Below are positions 1-7,004 of a stretch of 46,339 nt of DNA, one piece after another. The position numbers and the translations under genes were made by a program. The notes under the pieces were generated by a model, which was not told the DNA's origin, made no database searches, and saw only the letters and a list, made by a program, of their open reading frames with translations. Source of the stretch: Acetatifactor sp. (GTDB taxonomy: Bacteria > Bacillota > Clostridia > Lachnospirales > Lachnospiraceae); NCBI GenBank assembly GCA_018385425.1, contig JAHBAA010000132.1, positions 1 to 46,339 on the forward strand, given 5' to 3'. Within the stretch, counting starts at the first letter, position 1. Every line of letters starts with the position of its first letter.

Positions 1-806
1 GCGGCGGCATCTCCCGAAAGCTTCAGGAGAACGGTCTGTTTACGATGGGAGATATCGCCAGATGTTCCCTGGGAGGCCCCTTGGATTTCTATAACGAAGA
101 ACTGCTGTACCGCCTGTTCGGTGTGAACGCGGAACTTCTCATCGATCACGCCTGGGGAATCGAGACCTGCACCATGGAGGACATCAAAGCCTATCAGCCT
201 GCAGATCACAGCATCAGTCAGGGACAGGTACTGCAGCGTCCGTATGACTAAGGGGAAGCGAGAGTGATCGTGCGGGAGATGACGGAGGCCCTTTCCCTGG
301 ATCTGGTGGAAAAGGGACTGATCACCGGTCAGCTGGTGCTGACCGTCGGATATGAGGCAATAAAGGATCAGCATTCCAAGGCACAGATCACCGGGGAGAT
401 CAGGCAGGATCACTATGGGCGAAGTGTCCCAAAGTCTGCCCATGGCTCCACCCATCTGGAGCGGGATACTGCTTCTACGGAACTGTTGACAGAGGCTATG
501 CTGCAGTTGTACGATACGATCGTAGACCGAAGGCTTCTCTGCAGGCGCATCGGCGTGGCGGCAGTCAATGTAAAGAAGGAATCGGAGGCAAAAGAGTCTT
601 ATGAGCAGATGAACCTGTTCTCTTTTCTGGAGAGTGAGAAAAGCGCAGAGCAGGAGGAACGCCTTGCCAGAGAAAGGAGTATGCAGGAGGCGGTTCTGGA
701 TATCAAGAGGAGATTCGGCAAAAATGCGATCCTGCGGGGAACCGATCTGCAGGAGGGAGCAACCACTTTTGCCAGAAACAATCAGATCGGAGGACACAAG
801 GCGTGA
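1..806 (+). pseudogene. Y-family DNA polymerase (DinB/UvrX-like), C-terminal part, interrupted by in-frame stop
   Basis: This is the C-terminal half of an error-prone translesion polymerase; the left edge of the window cuts off its catalytic part. The open frame starts at base 3 and contains the little-finger-domain hallmark around 207-248 (PADHSISQGQVLQRPYD). In relatives this is followed by an aromatic residue and a basic stretch leading into a VREMT motif. Here the aromatic codon is TAA (249-251), and the same frame resumes directly with GEARVIVREMTEA and runs to the TGA at 804-806. Because both halves are in one frame and align without a gap, a single-base nonsense change is the simplest reading. 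A GTG at 264 could restart translation, but the product would lack the catalytic domain. The stop could also be a sequencing error. The YolD-like gene overlaps its end by 4 bases. Family assignment is confident; loss of function is inferred. Confidence 0.8.
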
Positions 807-1237
807 AGGAAGAACGTTTTCCCTACGAAGATATCCTGTACCGGTCCAGACCGGTGTCAGAGAAGCATCCCCCCATGGACAGAGCCAATCGGGCCGCACA
901 GTTTATGCCCTTTGCGGCACTGACGGGATATGAGGATTCCATTCGGGAGGCGGCCAGACTGACCGGAGCACGAATCGAACTGGATGAAGGAGAGAAGGAG
1001 AAGCTGGACGCAAAGCTTGCATTTCTGTTGCAGATAACCGGTGAGCGTAAGATCCGGGTGACCTATTTTGAGCCGGACCCCTTAAAGGAGGGGGGCTCCT
1101 ATGTGACAGTGGAAGGAGTCTTTCGAAAGCTGGATCCGGTCAGAAATACGCTGCTGTTGGATGGACAGAGGGAGATCCCTTTTTCTGAGGTGATCGATCT
1201 GACCGGGGATGTATTCGATCGGTATGAGATGACCTGA
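803..1237 (+). CDS. YolD-like protein
   Basis: This 144-residue protein belongs to the YolD-like family, small proteins commonly encoded beside Y-family polymerases of the UvrX/YqjW type. Family hallmarks are the N-terminal MDRANRAAQFMPFAALTGY segment (about residues 26-44) and a small beta-rich C-terminal half. The start is a GTG at 803 overlapping the polymerase TGA (GTGA), preceded by GGAGG at 791-795, so it is translationally coupled to the polymerase. The molecular role of YolD proteins is not well defined; a partner or regulatory role in translesion synthesis is inferred from gene pairing. The gene looks intact although its upstream partner carries a stop codon. Confidence 0.82.
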   Translation: MKEERFPYEDILYRSRPVSEKHPPMDRANRAAQFMPFAALTGYEDSIREAARLTGARIELDEGEKEKLDAKLAFLLQITGERKIRVTYFEPDPLKEGGSYVTVEGVFRKLDPVRNTLLLDGQREIPFSEVIDLTGDVFDRYEMT

Positions 1238-1289
1238 GCTTGTCCGGTAACGGATTGCTTACGGAAGAGATAGGAAATAGGAGGGTGTC

Positions 1290-2057
1290 ATGGAAGCTGT
1301 GTTAAAGAAGTTCGTGGAGGGAGCACAGACTATTTTGGGAGACAATCTGACCGGTGTGTATCTGCACGGGTCTGCGGTGATGGGATGCTTCAATCCAAAG
1401 GTCAGTGATTTGGATCTGATCATCGTGGTGCAGTATCAGGTGACTCCACAGGCGAAGCGGGCAATCATGGATATGGTGGTTTCCTGCAATGAGATGGCTC
1501 CACGAAAGGGAATCGAGATGAGCATCGTGACCAGAGAGGTCTGTGCGCCTTTTGTGTATCCTACCCCCTTCGAGTTACATTTTTCTGTGATGCATCTGAA
1601 CTGGTATCTGGCGGCGCCGGAGGACTATATTGCGAAGATGAACGGAACGGACAGGGATCTGGCGGCACACTTCACCGTGCTTCGACAGAGAGGTCGGTGT
1701 CTGTGCGGGGAGCCCATTGAGAGCGTTTTTGCCCGGGTGCCGGAGGAAGCATACATGGATTCTATTTTGGGTGATATTGCTGACGCAAAGGAAGATATCC
1801 CGGAGGATACCATGTATCTGACACTGAATCTGGCCAGAGTATTGGCCTATCAGAGAGACAAAGAGGTACTTTCCAAGAGTGAGGGAGGAAGATGGGCGCT
1901 TTGCAATCTTCCCAAGGAGTATCATTCGCTGATCCGGGATGCACTGCAGGAATATGAGAGTGGGGCAGAAGTCACCTACGATGTGAAATGTGCCGAAAAG
2001 TATGCGGAATATATGCTGGCTCGGATCGCAGAGGGCTGCCCCTCTTTGGCAAGGTAG
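1290..2057 (+). CDS. Aminoglycoside adenylyltransferase-like nucleotidyltransferase
   Basis: This 255-residue protein has the nucleotidyltransferase fold of ANT(3'')/ANT(9)-type enzymes. The active-site signature is near residues 26-46: GSAVMGCF, then SDLDLIIVV, where the two Asp residues bind metal. The remainder resembles the helical C-terminal domain (DUF4111-type) of AadA proteins. Such enzymes adenylylate spectinomycin or streptomycin, but many chromosomal homologues in Clostridia are uncharacterised, so resistance should not be assumed. The start at 1290 is supported by AGGAGGG at 1277-1283. It stands between the YolD-like gene and cardiolipin synthase with no obvious terminator on either side and no mobile-element flanks, which suggests a resident gene rather than recently acquired resistance. 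Confidence 0.75.
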   Translation: MEAVLKKFVEGAQTILGDNLTGVYLHGSAVMGCFNPKVSDLDLIIVVQYQVTPQAKRAIMDMVVSCNEMAPRKGIEMSIVTREVCAPFVYPTPFELHFSVMHLNWYLAAPEDYIAKMNGTDRDLAAHFTVLRQRGRCLCGEPIESVFARVPEEAYMDSILGDIADAKEDIPEDTMYLTLNLARVLAYQRDKEVLSKSEGGRWALCNLPKEYHSLIRDALQEYESGAEVTYDVKCAEKYAEYMLARIAEGCPSLAR

Positions 2058-2122
2058 ATCATGGGGAAACCGAGCGAAAAGCCGGAAATACAACTGACAA
2101 AAGATCTTCTGAGGAGGGTGCT

Positions 2123-3712
2123 ATGGAAGAACAAACACAGGAGAAAGAGGGCATTCGCCTTCTGGAAAAAGGAAAAAAGGGTGTGATCCGTATGATATTC
2201 AGCCGATTTGGTATCATACTGGTGCTGCTTGTGGTGCAGGTTTTATTTCTGTTTGGTATATTTTACAAATTCAGACAGCTGGCACCGCACTATCTGGGAC
2301 TGGCGTCCCTGTTCTATTTGATCATGATCGTAGTTTTGGTCAACAGCGATCACGATGCCACTTCCAAGATCACCTGGCTGATCGTGATGGTTCTGTTCCC
2401 CATATTCGGATCCTGCCTGTATATCTATACTACGGTGGATATCGGTCATAGGGCCTTGAAGAGGAGGATTTCTTCCATCATCGACGATACCAAGCAGCTG
2501 ATTCCGCAGCAGAAGGAGGTTCTGGAAAGAGTAGAGGCGAAGAGCCCGGAAGTGACGGATCTGGCATATTATGTGAACCGTACCGGATGCTATCCGGTAT
2601 TCGATCATACGCAGGTCACCTATTATCCTCTGGGCGAGGAAATGTTTGCGTCCATGCTCGAAGAACTGGAGAAAGCAGAGAAATTCATTTTCCTGGAATA
2701 CTTTATTCTGGACGAAGGGTATATGTGGGGACGAATGCTGGACATCCTGTCCGGAAAGGCAAAGGAAGGCGTGGAGGTTCGTCTGATGTATGACGGAACC
2801 TGTGAGTTCGCGCTGCTTCCCAGAACCTATCCGAAAAAATTGGAGGCATTGGGCATCCGCTGCAAGGTGTTTGCACCTATCACCCCCTTCGTCTCTACCC
2901 ATTACAATTACAGAGATCACCGAAAGATCCTGGTGATCGACGGAAAGACTGCATTCAACGGCGGCATCAACCTTGCAGATGAGTATATCAATCACATCGA
3001 CCGGTTTGGTCATTGGAAGGATACCGGCGTGATGTTAAAAGGAGATGCAGCGGCAAGCTTTACGCTGATGTTCTTGCAGATGTGGAATGTGAACGAAAGA
3101 GAATGCAGCTATACTCCTTACCTTCAGCCCCACGCAGTGTGTCCGGAAAATGCAGATTCCTTCAGCGGCTTTGTGATGCCCTATGGGGACTGTCCGCTGG
3201 ATGACGACAATGTGGGTGAGTCTGTCTATATGGACATCTTGAATCGTGCCCATGATTATGTATATATTATGACACCCTATATGATTCTGGACGGCGAGCT
3301 GGAGAAGGCACTGTTGTTTGCCGCCCAGAGGAGTGTGGACGTGCGGCTGATCCTGCCCCATATTTCAGACAGTTTTGTGGCACAGGCTCTTGCGAAGACT
3401 TATTACCGTTCTTTGCTGAAAGCGGGTGTCTCCATCTACGAATATACGCCGGGGTTTGTCCATGCCAAGGTGTTTGTCAGCGATGACGTGAAGGCTGTGG
3501 TAGGTACCATCAATATGGATTATCGAAGTCTGTACCATCATTTTGAGTGTGCGACCTACCTCTATGGTGCTCCCTGCATCCGGGACATCAAACAGGACTA
3601 CATGGATACGCTGGAAAAGTGTCAGCAGGTTACCATGGAAACCATCCGGAAAGAAAAATGGTATGTAAAACTGGTGGGAAATGTGATGAAGTTTGTGGCT
3701 CCGCTGCTGTAA
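2123..3712 (+). CDS. cls: Cardiolipin synthase (phospholipase D family)
   Basis: This 529-residue membrane enzyme condenses two phosphatidylglycerols into cardiolipin. After a short charged N-terminus there are about three hydrophobic segments (residues 25-110), the usual membrane anchor, followed by two PLD/HKD catalytic motifs: HRKILVID near residue 266 and HAKVFVSD near 447, each with trailing Gly/Asn residues (FNGGIN and VGTINMDYRS). An open frame extends upstream into the previous gene, but the ATG at 2123 has a GAGGAGGG ribosome site at 2111-2118 and starts a normal-length protein, so it is chosen. It ends about 75 bases before a new promoter. Length and motif spacing match ClsA-type enzymes. 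Confidence 0.9.
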   Translation: MEEQTQEKEGIRLLEKGKKGVIRMIFSRFGIILVLLVVQVLFLFGIFYKFRQLAPHYLGLASLFYLIMIVVLVNSDHDATSKITWLIVMVLFPIFGSCLYIYTTVDIGHRALKRRISSIIDDTKQLIPQQKEVLERVEAKSPEVTDLAYYVNRTGCYPVFDHTQVTYYPLGEEMFASMLEELEKAEKFIFLEYFILDEGYMWGRMLDILSGKAKEGVEVRLMYDGTCEFALLPRTYPKKLEALGIRCKVFAPITPFVSTHYNYRDHRKILVIDGKTAFNGGINLADEYINHIDRFGHWKDTGVMLKGDAAASFTLMFLQMWNVNERECSYTPYLQPHAVCPENADSFSGFVMPYGDCPLDDDNVGESVYMDILNRAHDYVYIMTPYMILDGELEKALLFAAQRSVDVRLILPHISDSFVAQALAKTYYRSLLKAGVSIYEYTPGFVHAKVFVSDDVKAVVGTINMDYRSLYHHFECATYLYGAPCIRDIKQDYMDTLEKCQQVTMETIRKEKWYVKLVGNVMKFVAPLL

Positions 3713-3788
3713 GGAGAAGAGGATTGGCTTAGCACCTCAAGTGCAGAAAAGATACAGCGAAGGGTGAGTCAGAAAATTGAAAAAATGG

Positions 3789-3817
3789 TTGACATTATTT
3801 CCCAATAGGAGTATAGT
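3789..3817 (+). promoter_or_regulatory. Sigma-A promoter of the leader/ABC-DUF1854 operon
   Basis: TTGACA at 3789-3794 and TATAGT at 3812-3817 are separated by 17 bases, close to consensus. Transcription would start near 3824, giving a leader of roughly 235 bases before the first large gene. Confidence 0.82.
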
Positions 3818-3862
3818 GACGAAGTAACTGTTTACTGTGTTTTATAGAAAGGAGGCAATCAA

Positions 3863-3928
3863 ATGTTTGTTAAGATCAGAACAAATGAAGTGAATAGAAG
3901 TATTGTCTCCGGTTTTCAGAATGCCTGA
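3863..3928 (+). CDS. 21-residue leader peptide (upstream ORF)
   Basis: A short ORF begins at ATG 3863, preceded by a near-perfect GAAAGGAGG ribosome site (3847-3855) with normal spacing, and ends at TGA 3926-3928. The peptide begins MFVKIRTNEV and ends SGFQNA. It lies inside a transcript leader, downstream of a consensus promoter and upstream of a strong intrinsic terminator, and its last codons form one arm of a hairpin (TTCAGAA, 3915-3921). This arrangement is that of a translation-sensing leader controlling attenuation, as known for several antibiotic-responsive ABC transporter genes in Firmicutes. No run of regulatory amino-acid codons is visible, so amino-acid starvation sensing is unlikely; ribosome-targeting compounds are the more plausible signal. 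The peptide family is not one I recognise. Confidence 0.68.
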   Translation: MFVKIRTNEVNRSIVSGFQNA

Positions 3929-3963
3929 AGCAGTCTGTGTCTGCTTTCTCTGTGTTCTGAAGG
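3913..3963 (+). promoter_or_regulatory. Nested stem-loops overlapping the leader ORF stop codon
   Basis: TTCAGAA (3915-3921) pairs with TTCTGAA (3955-3961), extended by two G-U pairs. Inside, AAGCAG (3928-3933) pairs with CTGCTT (3941-3946) around a 7-base loop. The leader stop codon lies within this structure, so a ribosome finishing or stalling there would melt it. It is the likely sensor element ahead of the terminator at 3980. Confidence 0.55.
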
Positions 3964-3979
3964 ATGAAATGTGATTTAT

Positions 3980-4016
3980 ACCGGTATGACAAGAAACTGT
4001 CGTACCGGTTTTTTTT
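3980..4016 (+). terminator. Intrinsic terminator acting as attenuator
   Basis: ACCGGTATGACA (3980-3991) pairs with TGTCGTACCGGT (3998-4009), 12 base pairs with one G-U, a 6-base loop, and 8 T at 4009-4016. It sits between the leader ORF and the ABC transporter gene, with no gene of its own to end except the leader, so conditional termination is inferred. Confidence 0.85.
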
Positions 4017-4017
4017 G

Positions 4018-4039
4018 CCTGTTTTTCCGAAAAAACAGG
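4018..4039 (+). other. Hairpin just ahead of the ABC gene ribosome site
   Basis: CCTGTTTTT (4018-4026) pairs with AAAAACAGG (4031-4039) around a 4-base loop. It lies between the attenuator and the GAGGAG ribosome site (4042-4047). It lacks a T run, so it is not a second terminator; a role in translation initiation or mRNA stability is possible. Confidence 0.4.
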
Positions 4040-4059
4040 GTGAGGAGTGAAGCGAAAAA

Positions 4060-6375
4060 ATGAATTTGCCGAAAAGTTTTACAAAAGTACTGGAAAAGTA
4101 CCAAATCAAAAAGGATGACTTGGTCTTTGCCGCAATCGGTGATCTGGACGAGGAATTCCGGTTTTCCGATACCATTACAGCGCTGACAAAGACCCAACTG
4201 ATTCTGGCAAAATATCCCTATGTCCCGAAACGGGAGTTTCGTTTCGGAGGATATGACAGTTTTGCCGGAGTGGAGAATGGTCTGGCAGGAGAACCGGCAG
4301 TGTTGTTTTTTGATCTGGAAAAGATCGAGAAATTAGAAGTGATCCGTCAGGTATCCACCGGAGTGCTGATGGGTGTGATCGAGGGGACAGAGCAATATCT
4401 GTGTCAGTTCTCCAATACCAAGATGGAGACCTTCATGCGTCTGTGCAAGCTGCTGGAGAAGCAAAAAAAGAAGGAGGAGATCACCGAGGAAGACCTGGAT
4501 GTGAAGCGGGGAAAGGATGTCTGCCCTAAATGTGGTATGATCTACCCCGATCAGGAGAGAAAGGTCTGTCCCAAGTGTATGGATAAGAAGTCGATTCTCT
4601 TCCGTGTGGTTGGTTATTTCAAGCCTTACAAAGTAAAGCTCTGTATTATGGTGCTCTGTTATATCGGCACCGCACTGCTGAATCTGGTGTGGCCATATTT
4701 AAGCGGTACCATCCTGTATGACAAGGTGTTGGCAAAGGATGACAGATTCCTGGCAATGATGGGAATCCCCGGCGGAAGATACCTGTTGGCGCTGGGAGTG
4801 CTGGTTCTTGTGATGCTGCTGACGAAGATCGTGATTCAGGGGATGGGTATGCTGCAGGGTGCTCTGACGGCGCAGATCGCTTCTGAGACCATTGCGAAGA
4901 TGAAGTGCCAGGTGTTTGACTCTATGGGAAAACTGTCCATTAGCTTCTTCACCAAGAGGCAGACCGGAGGACTGATGACCAGAGTCTCCGATGATGCAGA
5001 TGAGGTATCCAGTTTCTTTATCGATGGTATCCCCTACTTTTTCATCAATCTCGGTACGATGATCGCCACCTGTGTGATCATGTTCGTCATGAATCCTCTG
5101 CTGGCGGCTGCCTCCATTATTCTGATGCCGGTGCTGTTCGCCATCAGCTACGGTATGATGCCCAGACTGTGGCACTACTTTGGAAAGCGGCACAGGGCTA
5201 ACCGAAAGCTCAACGGCCAGATGAATGAGAACTTTACCGGCGCAAGAGTGGTAAAGGCATTTGGTCAGGAGACACAGGAGATGACCCGTTTTGAGAAGAA
5301 CAACACTCGTGTTCGCGATGCGGAACTGGATGTGGCCCGATTTGACTGTCAGTTCTCCGCTCTGTACTGGATCTTTGAGGATATGCTGACCTTCCTGGTA
5401 TGGGCGGCCGGCTCTGCACTGATCATCCTTGGGGGAGATATGGAGCTGGGTCTTCTTCTGACCTTCACAGGTTATGTGGGGCAGCTGAAGTGGCCGTTAG
5501 AGTTTATGTCCAGAATCTTCCGCTGGTACACCAACGCCATGAACTCTGCCCAGCGAATGTTTGAGATCATTGATGCGGTTCCGGAGGTGAAGGAAGTACC
5601 CAACCCCCTGAGACCGGAAAGGTTCCGAGGAGAGATCGAGCTGCAGCACGTCACCTTCGGCTACGAGCCCAACAAGCCGATTCTGAAGGATGTCAGCTTC
5701 CATGTGGAGGCAGGAGAGGTGCTTGGTATCGTGGGACGTTCCGGCGCCGGGAAGTCTACCCTGGTGAACCTGATCTCCAGACTGTATGATACGGGAGAGG
5801 GCCGGGTGCTGGTAGACGGTGTGGATGTAAAGCAGTATGGCTTCAGAGAACTTCGCAAGAATGTGGCGATGGTATCTCAGGAAACATACATCTTCGTTGG
5901 GACGGTGGCAGAGAACATTGCCTATGCCAGACCGGATGCTTCCAGAGAGGAGATCATCAAAGCTGCCATCCAGGCCAGCGCCCACGACTTCATCTGCAAG
6001 ATGCCTCAGGGCTATGATACGATCTTAGGTCCTTCCAACAGGAGCCTGTCCGGCGGTGAGAAACAGAGGATCTCGATTGCCAGAGCAATTCTGGCAGATC
6101 CTAAGATCCTGATCCTGGACGAGGCTACCTCTGCGGTGGATACGGAGACTGAACTGGCGATCCAGAAATCGTTGGAGAGGTTGGAGAAGGGAAGGACCGT
6201 GCTTTCCATCGCACACAGACTGTCAACCCTGCGCAATGCGACCCATCTGATCGTGTTGGATGACGGCCGGGTAACCGAGTCGGGTACCCACAAAGAACTG
6301 ATGGAACAGAAGGGTACCTTCTACAAGCTGACCCAGCTGCAGACCAAGGCGCTGGCAATGAGAGGAATCGAGTAA
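4060..6375 (+). CDS. ABC exporter, fused permease-ATPase with N-terminal PH-like domain and zinc ribbon
   Basis: This 771-residue half-transporter has an unusual front end. Residues 1-145 form a soluble beta-rich domain that I read as PH-like, followed by a zinc ribbon (CPKCG...CPKC, about residues 155-173). A six-helix exporter membrane domain (about 185-480) and a complete nucleotide-binding domain follow: Walker A GRSGAGKST near 559, signature LSGGEKQR near 663, Walker B with catalytic Glu LILDEATS near 685, and an H-loop in IAHRLSTL. The ATP site looks competent. It is followed by a DUF1854 gene and a second exporter of the same design, so a heterodimer plus accessory protein is likely. 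The substrate is unknown; leader-based control suggests response to a translation-perturbing compound, but this is inference. Confidence 0.88.
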   Translation: MNLPKSFTKVLEKYQIKKDDLVFAAIGDLDEEFRFSDTITALTKTQLILAKYPYVPKREFRFGGYDSFAGVENGLAGEPAVLFFDLEKIEKLEVIRQVSTGVLMGVIEGTEQYLCQFSNTKMETFMRLCKLLEKQKKKEEITEEDLDVKRGKDVCPKCGMIYPDQERKVCPKCMDKKSILFRVVGYFKPYKVKLCIMVLCYIGTALLNLVWPYLSGTILYDKVLAKDDRFLAMMGIPGGRYLLALGVLVLVMLLTKIVIQGMGMLQGALTAQIASETIAKMKCQVFDSMGKLSISFFTKRQTGGLMTRVSDDADEVSSFFIDGIPYFFINLGTMIATCVIMFVMNPLLAAASIILMPVLFAISYGMMPRLWHYFGKRHRANRKLNGQMNENFTGARVVKAFGQETQEMTRFEKNNTRVRDAELDVARFDCQFSALYWIFEDMLTFLVWAAGSALIILGGDMELGLLLTFTGYVGQLKWPLEFMSRIFRWYTNAMNSAQRMFEIIDAVPEVKEVPNPLRPERFRGEIELQHVTFGYEPNKPILKDVSFHVEAGEVLGIVGRSGAGKSTLVNLISRLYDTGEGRVLVDGVDVKQYGFRELRKNVAMVSQETYIFVGTVAENIAYARPDASREEIIKAAIQASAHDFICKMPQGYDTILGPSNRSLSGGEKQRISIARAILADPKILILDEATSAVDTETELAIQKSLERLEKGRTVLSIAHRLSTLRNATHLIVLDDGRVTESGTHKELMEQKGTFYKLTQLQTKALAMRGIE

Positions 6376-6410
6376 CAGGAAGAACTGTTTGAGACAGAAA
6401 GGAAAAGAAG

Positions 6411-6989
6411 ATGGAAGATAGGAATGAAAATATGCCGGACCTGTTGGACTTACAGGAGTTTGACGAGGAGGCTTTGAAAAAAGAATCGGAGGAAGTGCTG
6501 GAGATGCGCTTCTTGACCGGTGAGAATGCGGTATTTGCCCGTACCAAGGGTGGTTTCCTCTCCTTAAAAACCGGAGAGAAGGAATACGAGAGAGTAGGCG
6601 TCTACCTGACCTTCCCTCTCACCAACCCGGAGGAGTATATCTCGATCAGAGAGGCTGACGAAAAGGCAAAGGAGATCGGACTGATTCAGAACCTGAAGGA
6701 TCTGAAGAAGGAGGAGCAGGAGATGATCAGAGAGCAGATCAGACTGCGCTATTTCCTGCCTGTGATCCGTAAGATCTTGGATGTCAAGGACGAGTATGGC
6801 TACGCCTATTGGCACGTTCAGACAGACTTTGGCGTGTGCCGCTTTACCACGCATATGGGCGGTGATGCGGTGATCAATCTGGGCGAGGCCAGATACCAGA
6901 TCACGGACATTGACGGCAACCGATATGAACTGCCGGATCTGTATGCACTGTCTGTGATGGAGAGAAAGAAACTGGATTTGTTTATCTAA
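6411..6989 (+). CDS. DUF1854 domain protein
   Basis: This 192-residue soluble protein has no signal peptide or membrane segment. The C-terminal half, with the patterns RYFLPVIRKI, GYAYWHVQTDFG and ITDIDGNRYELPDL, matches my recollection of DUF1854, a family of unknown function encoded beside ABC exporters in several phyla, including some cyanophycin loci. No cyanophycin gene is present here. It lies 35 bases after one exporter and 15 bases before the next, so all three are almost certainly one transcript. A cytoplasmic accessory or regulatory subunit of the transporter is the simplest inference. The start at 6411 follows a purine-rich AAAGGAAAAG site. Confidence 0.75.
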   Translation: MEDRNENMPDLLDLQEFDEEALKKESEEVLEMRFLTGENAVFARTKGGFLSLKTGEKEYERVGVYLTFPLTNPEEYISIREADEKAKEIGLIQNLKDLKKEEQEMIREQIRLRYFLPVIRKILDVKDEYGYAYWHVQTDFGVCRFTTHMGGDAVINLGEARYQITDIDGNRYELPDLYALSVMERKKLDLFI

Positions 6990-7004
6990 TCGGAGAAAAG
7001 AAAA

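Noticed and set aside
1290-2057. Mobile aminoglycoside resistance gene
   Set aside because: No integrase, attC site, insertion sequence or composition shift surrounds it; it is treated as a resident chromosomal homologue.
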